From NCBI GenBank assembly GCA_032209605.1, contig JASFXZ010000001.1:4650001-4714000 (forward strand): a DNA stretch of 64,000 nucleotides. Direction: 5' to 3'. The position numbers and the translations under genes are program-made. Origin of the DNA: Mactromeris polynyma. Lineage: Eukaryota > Mollusca > Bivalvia > Venerida > Mactridae. Positions 59,885 to 64,000 of the stretch are shown here, in pieces (position 1 is the stretch's first letter; each line of letters begins with the position of its first letter). The notes under the pieces were generated by a model, which was not told where the DNA came from, did not search any database, and saw only the letters and a program-made list of their open reading frames with translations.

Positions 59885-61498
59885 GTGAAAGTTTACATGT
59901 ATGGGAATATAGGTGCAAGGGTAAACATGTATAGGAATAGGGGTGCAAGGGTAAACATGTATGGGAATAGGGGTGCAAGGGTAAACATGTATGGGAATAG
60001 GGGTGCAAGGGTAAACATGTATGGGAATAGGGGTGCAAGGGTAAACATGAATGGGAATAGGGGTGCAAGGGTAAACATGTATGGGAATAGGGGTGCAAGG
60101 GTAAACATGTATGGGTATACATGTATGGGAATAGGGGTGCACGGGTAAACATGTATGGGAATAGGGGTGCAAGTGTGCATGTATGGGAATAGGGATGCAA
60201 GGGTAAACATGTATGGGAATAGGGATGCAAGGGTAAACATGTATGGGAATAGGGGTGCAAGGGTAAACATGTATCGGAATAGGGGTGCAAGGGTAAACAT
60301 GTATGGGAATAGGGGTGCAAGGGTAAACATGTATCGGAATAGGGGTGCAAGTGTGCATGTATGGGAATAGGGATGCAAGGGTAAACATGTATGGGAATAG
60401 GGATGCAAGGATAAACATGTATGGGAATAGGGATGCAAGGGTAAACATGTATGGGGATAGGGGTGCAAGGGTAAACATGTATGGGAATAGGGGTGAATAT
60501 ATGCATGTATAGGAATAGAGGTGCAAGGGTGCATGTATGGGAATAGGGGTGCAAGGGTAAACATGTATGGGAATAGGGGTGCAAGGATAAACATGTATCG
60601 GAATAGGGGTGCAAGGATAAACATGTATGGGAATAGGGGTGCAAGTGTGCATGTATGGGAATAGGGGTGCAAGGGTAAACATGTATCGGAATAGGGGTGC
60701 AAGGGTAAACATGTATCGGAATAGAGGTGCATGTATGGGAATAGGGGTGCAAGGGTAAACATGTATGGGAATAGGGGTGCAAGGGTAAACATGTATTGGA
60801 ATAGAGGTGCAAGTATGCATGTATAGGAATAGAGGTGCAAGAGTAAACATGTATGGGAATAGGGGTGCAAGGGTAAACATGTATGGGAATAGAGGTGCAA
60901 GTGTGCATGTATGGGAAAAGGGGTGCAAGGGTAAACATGTATGGGAATAGAGGTGCAAGTATGCATGTATAGGAATAGAGGTGCAAGGGTAAACATGTAT
61001 GGGAATAGGGGTGCAAGGGTAAACATGTATGGGAATAGGGGTGCAAGGGTAAACATGTATGGAAATAGGGGTGCAAGAGTAAACATGTATGGGAATAGGG
61101 GTGCACGGGTAAATATGTATGGGAATAGGGATGCAAGGGTAAACATGTATTGGAATAGGGGTGCAAGGGTAAATATGTATGGGAATAGGGGTGCACGGGT
61201 AAACATGTATGGGAATAGGGATGCAAGGGTAAACATGTATGGGAATAGGGGTGCAAGGGTAAACATGTATGGGAATAGGGGTGCAAGGGTAAACATGTAT
61301 GGGAATAGGGGTGCAAGGGTAAACATGTATGGGAATAGGGGTGCACGGGTAAACATGTATGGGAATAGGGGTGCAAGGGTAAACATGTATGGGAATAGGG
61401 ATGCAAGGGTAAACATGAATGGGAATAGGGGTGCAAGGGTAAACATGTATGGGAATAGGGGTGTAAGGTAAACATGTATTGGAATAGGGGTGCAATGC
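59885..61498. repeat. 30-bp G-rich minisatellite, about 1.6 kb
   Basis: The unit is GGGTGCAAGGGTAAACATGT plus ATGGGAATAG, with variants (ATCGG, GCACGG, GATGCAAGG) and a shorter 28-base variant containing GTGCAAGTGTGCATG. Each plus-strand unit carries G runs of 3-4, so the array is a candidate for quadruplex formation. The unit length is divisible by three and the unit lacks stops on the minus strand, so three overlapping minus-strand frames of 535, 547 and 555 codons are open at once. They translate as decapeptide repeats such as HPYSHTCLPL, TPIPIHVYPC and APLFPYMFTL. The 28-base units switch phase repeatedly, which argues against selection for a protein. Confidence 0.97.
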
Positions 61499-62233
61499 AT
61501 GGTTTAGTGACATCGTTGATTTTTTACATACAGAATATCTACAAACATATGTACAGTGCTTGTGGTTAAATTCGCTGTTATTTTAACATGCTACCCCTGT
61601 ACGTGTACACATCATAAATACGGGGTCATTGATTAGCCCAATTGTACGCCATACATATGAGGAATGATATGTCTACAACTGCTTTGTCCCATCAAACAAA
61701 CACACCCAAGAGATTAAGACAAACTGCAACATATGTTGTCTAAATACCCTCTCTGGAGTAGGGATTCTTGTCAAAACCACTAAAGGTCGGGTGAGTTCTA
61801 AGCATAACAATCTTACTCGAAGGTTCTAATTTGGAAATGTATTATGTCCCAAAAGTCTTAAATAACGCTGGTACATTACAGGTTTCAGTATAAATGGAAA
61901 TTGACAAAGGCGCTTATAGACTAAAGAACAACTTGAGACTTACTAATGCTCATGTAATAGAATACACGAGCGGTGTGCTTTGATAATAGAAAGTGGAAGA
62001 GATTACCAGCAAATCTTGTCGAGGCCACGCGATTTAATCCATTTAGCATAATGGACAGTTGATATATTTGTGTTAATCTCATGCCAAAATATAATATATC
62101 AACTACTTTATATTGACACTTATGCCCTATCTTAAATTGGACTAGTCAGTCACCAAATGGCGATGTCAGGGCTGAATATGTATGCATTGAAATAGCATAA
62201 TCTCTTGTCAAGAAAAATACATTAATGCTTTTA
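61499..62233. other. No gene seen
   Basis: AT-rich spacer. GTTGATATAT (62058-62067) and ATATATCAAC (62094-62103) form a short inverted repeat. Nothing else recognised. Confidence 0.5.
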
Positions 62234-62800
62234 ATTATCACCGGCGATTGTCACGAGTTCTCTCCCCTCATCCTTTCTAGAGTTCTCTCCTTGTTATCCC
62301 TTTATACAATCGTAACTACTCGGCGGTATCCGGCAGAGCTCGGAATACATACCTCGTAAGTAAGTGGATGGATACACCCAATGTGATGTGTCCCCGGCGA
62401 ATAACGCCGAGTAGATAATCACGAGATTACCTTCTGAATGCATAAAAAAATTCTATTTTTCGCCAACAATTCCTACAATTTGATGTTATTTCATTATCAG
62501 GGATATATTTATTTGTCGTTCCACATTTATTTGATGTTGGTTTCCCAGAAATATCGTATATGTCTCGATTCCATAATAGACAGGTACAACATATCTCGGA
62601 GGCGGCCATCTTGCGGACTACTTTCTAACCATAATATCTCCGAGGTTATTTATATCTCCGAGGTGTTCCGATTGCCCTTTATATAGTACTATATATACAT
62701 ATAGAAGGGATAAAGGGAGAGAACTCTAGAATGGATAAAGGGAAAGAACTCTAGAAGGGATAAAGGGAAATAACTCGTGACAATCTCCTGTGGTTATTAT
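62234..62800. mobile_element. 0.57-kb element with inverted ends made of short tandem repeats
   Basis: The left end reads ATTATCACCGGCGATTGTCA, then CGAGTTCTCTCCC. The right end, on the other strand, reads ATAATAACCACAGGAGATTG, then TCACGAGTTATTTCCC. The sub-terminal part holds a roughly 25-base unit (GGATAAAGGGARAGAACTCT plus AGAAG) about three times on the right and about twice, inverted, on the left. Nested inside, CTACTCGGCG (62317-62326) and CGCCGAGTAG (62405-62414) form another perfect inverted pair. Frames of 60 and 82 codons inside are not recognised. By structure it is a non-autonomous DNA transposon of unknown type. Confidence 0.65.
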
Positions 62801-63181
62801 ATAATCATTACTGATCAAGAGAGTGTCGGTTTTATGAATTTAGTACATAAGAACTGAAATATTTGATTCGGTATAAATTTTACAATCGAGACTAAAATAT
62901 GGGATCAGAATATATTCGGATTATTTTCCTAAAAAGTACACGTTGGTCATACTTGGATAAGCATTGATACCAACACGAAGCATTCTGATAAGCCATCAAC
63001 ACCAATTCTGGCTTGCAGTTTTCACGAGCTTGGTTACGACAAAAAATAGGGATCATAGTGACATATACCTGGCCTATGAATAGTGCATGTATATACGAGA
63101 TATTCTAGACATTTTGACCTCCAGGAATTAGGCACAGACGACAAATTTCTTCTCTTTCATATAAACCTTCATAGATAATCG
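62801..63181. other. No gene seen
   Basis: AT-rich spacer without recognised content. Confidence 0.5.
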
Positions 63182-63405
63182 GAGCGCTGCTATGGGATTT
63201 ACAAACTCTTCTGTAAGTGACGTCATTTCAAGAAAACGCAACATGCGATGTCACTATTTGCAAGCAGGAAACAATATTTGCCAATATGTTCACTTCATTT
63301 CCATATGGGGCAAATATTGCTTACTGTTAGTACATGGTGACGTCACATGTGACGTTTTCTGGAAATGACGTCACTTGTAGAAGAGGTTCAGCAGTGGAAT
63401 CGAAT
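63182..63405 (+). mobile_element. CRE-rich palindromic element, copy 2
   Basis: The left arm reads GAGCGCTGCTATGGGATTTA, then CTCTTCTGTAAGTGACGTCA. The right arm holds GACGTCACATGTGACGTTTT and GGAAATGACGTCACTTGTAG. The order is the reverse of copy 1 at 11176-11413, with matching centre (AAGCAGGAAACAATATTTGC, CATATGGGGCAAATATTGCT, ATGGTGACGTCACATG). Two full-consensus TGACGTCA sites plus near matches sit in the arms, the sequence bound by CREB/ATF-type factors. No coding capacity. Confidence 0.8.
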
Positions 63406-63915
63406 CAAGGACTTAGGTACACATGTACCATACATACACATATATAACTGACTTGACTGGTTCCTAAACTGTTATTTTATATTGATTAGTGGCGACAAAC
63501 CGCTGGTTCCCAGCTACTTATATTTACATAAATACATCCGTGTTCTGTTATGTTTTCACTAGTCGGGCGCAAATCATACTGGAAACAATTCCAGTTATAA
63601 TCAGTGTATTACAAAGTCAATGAATCATATGACATTATGACATTAAGTGTAGTGTCAGATTTTGGCTGGACACCAAATATACAATGTTTCTTACTGGTCA
63701 TCATTTGTAGAAGGTTAATAAATGTAGCACAAATATTTCGACAGTTCGGCTGATGTGCCAAGACGTGAAAGCTGGTCCAAATATTTGCCAGATATAATAA
63801 TTATTATAGAAGACAACATGTACACGTATATGAATGGTATGATGGATAGACTCGTATCTATATAACCTACATTGATACTCTTAGTTTTCCTCGTGGTTCA
63901 CGGAACGTATTACCG
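63406..63915. other. No gene seen
   Basis: AT-rich spacer without recognised content. Confidence 0.5.
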
Positions 63916-63988
63916 TCTCCTGTAGCTGAATGGTCACGGCATCCGCCTTGGGAGCGGGAGGTTGAAGGTTCGAACCCCGGCAGGGGTC
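63916..63988 (+). tRNA. tRNA-Pro(UGG)-like sequence, T stem degraded; pseudogene or SINE head
   Basis: The 73-base length is standard. The acceptor arm TCTCCTG/CAGGGGT pairs at 6 of 7 positions with one G-T. The D stem GCTG/CGGC pairs fully. The anticodon stem TCCGC/GCGGG pairs fully with one G-T, and the loop CTTGGGA gives anticodon TGG (proline). The A box TAGCTGAATGG and B box GGTTCGAACCC are intact. The T stem GAAGG/CCCGG pairs at only 2 of 5 positions, so I doubt it works as a tRNA. It lies 12 bases from the window end, so a SINE body, if present, would be outside. Confidence 0.45.
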
Positions 63989-64000
63989 CGTTTTGATATA

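Noticed and set aside
59808..61513. Three minus-strand reading frames of 535-555 codons and plus-strand frames up to 176 codons
   Set aside because: They are all translations of the 30-bp minisatellite, which lacks stops in several frames at once. Units of 28 bases switch the phase, so no single repeat-protein frame is kept.

Overview
This is a 64-kb stretch of AT-rich eukaryotic nuclear DNA in which I find no protein-coding gene I can support. Open reading frames are short, mostly 60-110 codons. The longest that is not repeat-derived is 133 codons (38260-38661), and none shows a recognisable domain, codon bias or convincing splice structure. The window therefore looks like intergenic or long-intron DNA of an animal genome. 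A lophotrochozoan, probably a mollusc, is my best guess. It rests on a tRNA-derived SINE whose central part resembles molluscan SINEs from memory, on many short pogo/Tigger-like MITEs, and on the AT-rich, CpG-containing background. That guess is inference, not proof.

What the window does hold is a dense set of small non-autonomous DNA transposons and tandem arrays. Two pogo/Tigger-like MITE families with CAGT...ACTG ends, usually at TA targets, dominate. Family A (ends CAGTAAAACCTCA) has ten copies or fragments: 1-45, 11776-11913, 19812-19894, 30949-31189, 36981-37158, 38772-38859, 49972-50145, 50443-50620, 52740-52898 and 56490-56650. Family B (ends CAGTCGGACCTCG) has five: 29735-29900, 37258-37434, 39043-39219, 53669-53975 and 55250-55428. 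Other elements with inverted ends are a hAT-like element (4731-5117), a TA-flanked element (20806-21030), an arm-paired element (34964-35383), a 0.57-kb element (62234-62800), a CRE-site-rich palindromic element in two copies (11176-11413 and 63182-63405), and a tiny palindromic repeat near 16060, 42555 and 56284.

Tandem arrays are a 23-bp repeat (1058-1409), a 19-bp repeat (4613-4728), a 25-bp repeat (9163-9725), a very homogeneous 74-bp satellite with a higher-order pattern (56760-57588) and a 30-bp G-rich minisatellite of about 1.6 kb (59885-61498). The last is open in every minus-strand frame, giving 535-555-codon reading frames that I judge to be artefacts. There is a tRNA-derived SINE at 54793-55085 and a tRNA-Pro-like sequence at 63916-63988.

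No operon, CRISPR array, rRNA gene, viral gene or toxin gene was seen. Nothing amounts to a new multi-gene system. The most interesting leads are the 74-bp satellite, the paired-CRE palindromic element, the fold-back version of family A, the mini-palindrome family and an unexplained excess of the dispersed motif GCAGACGA(C).
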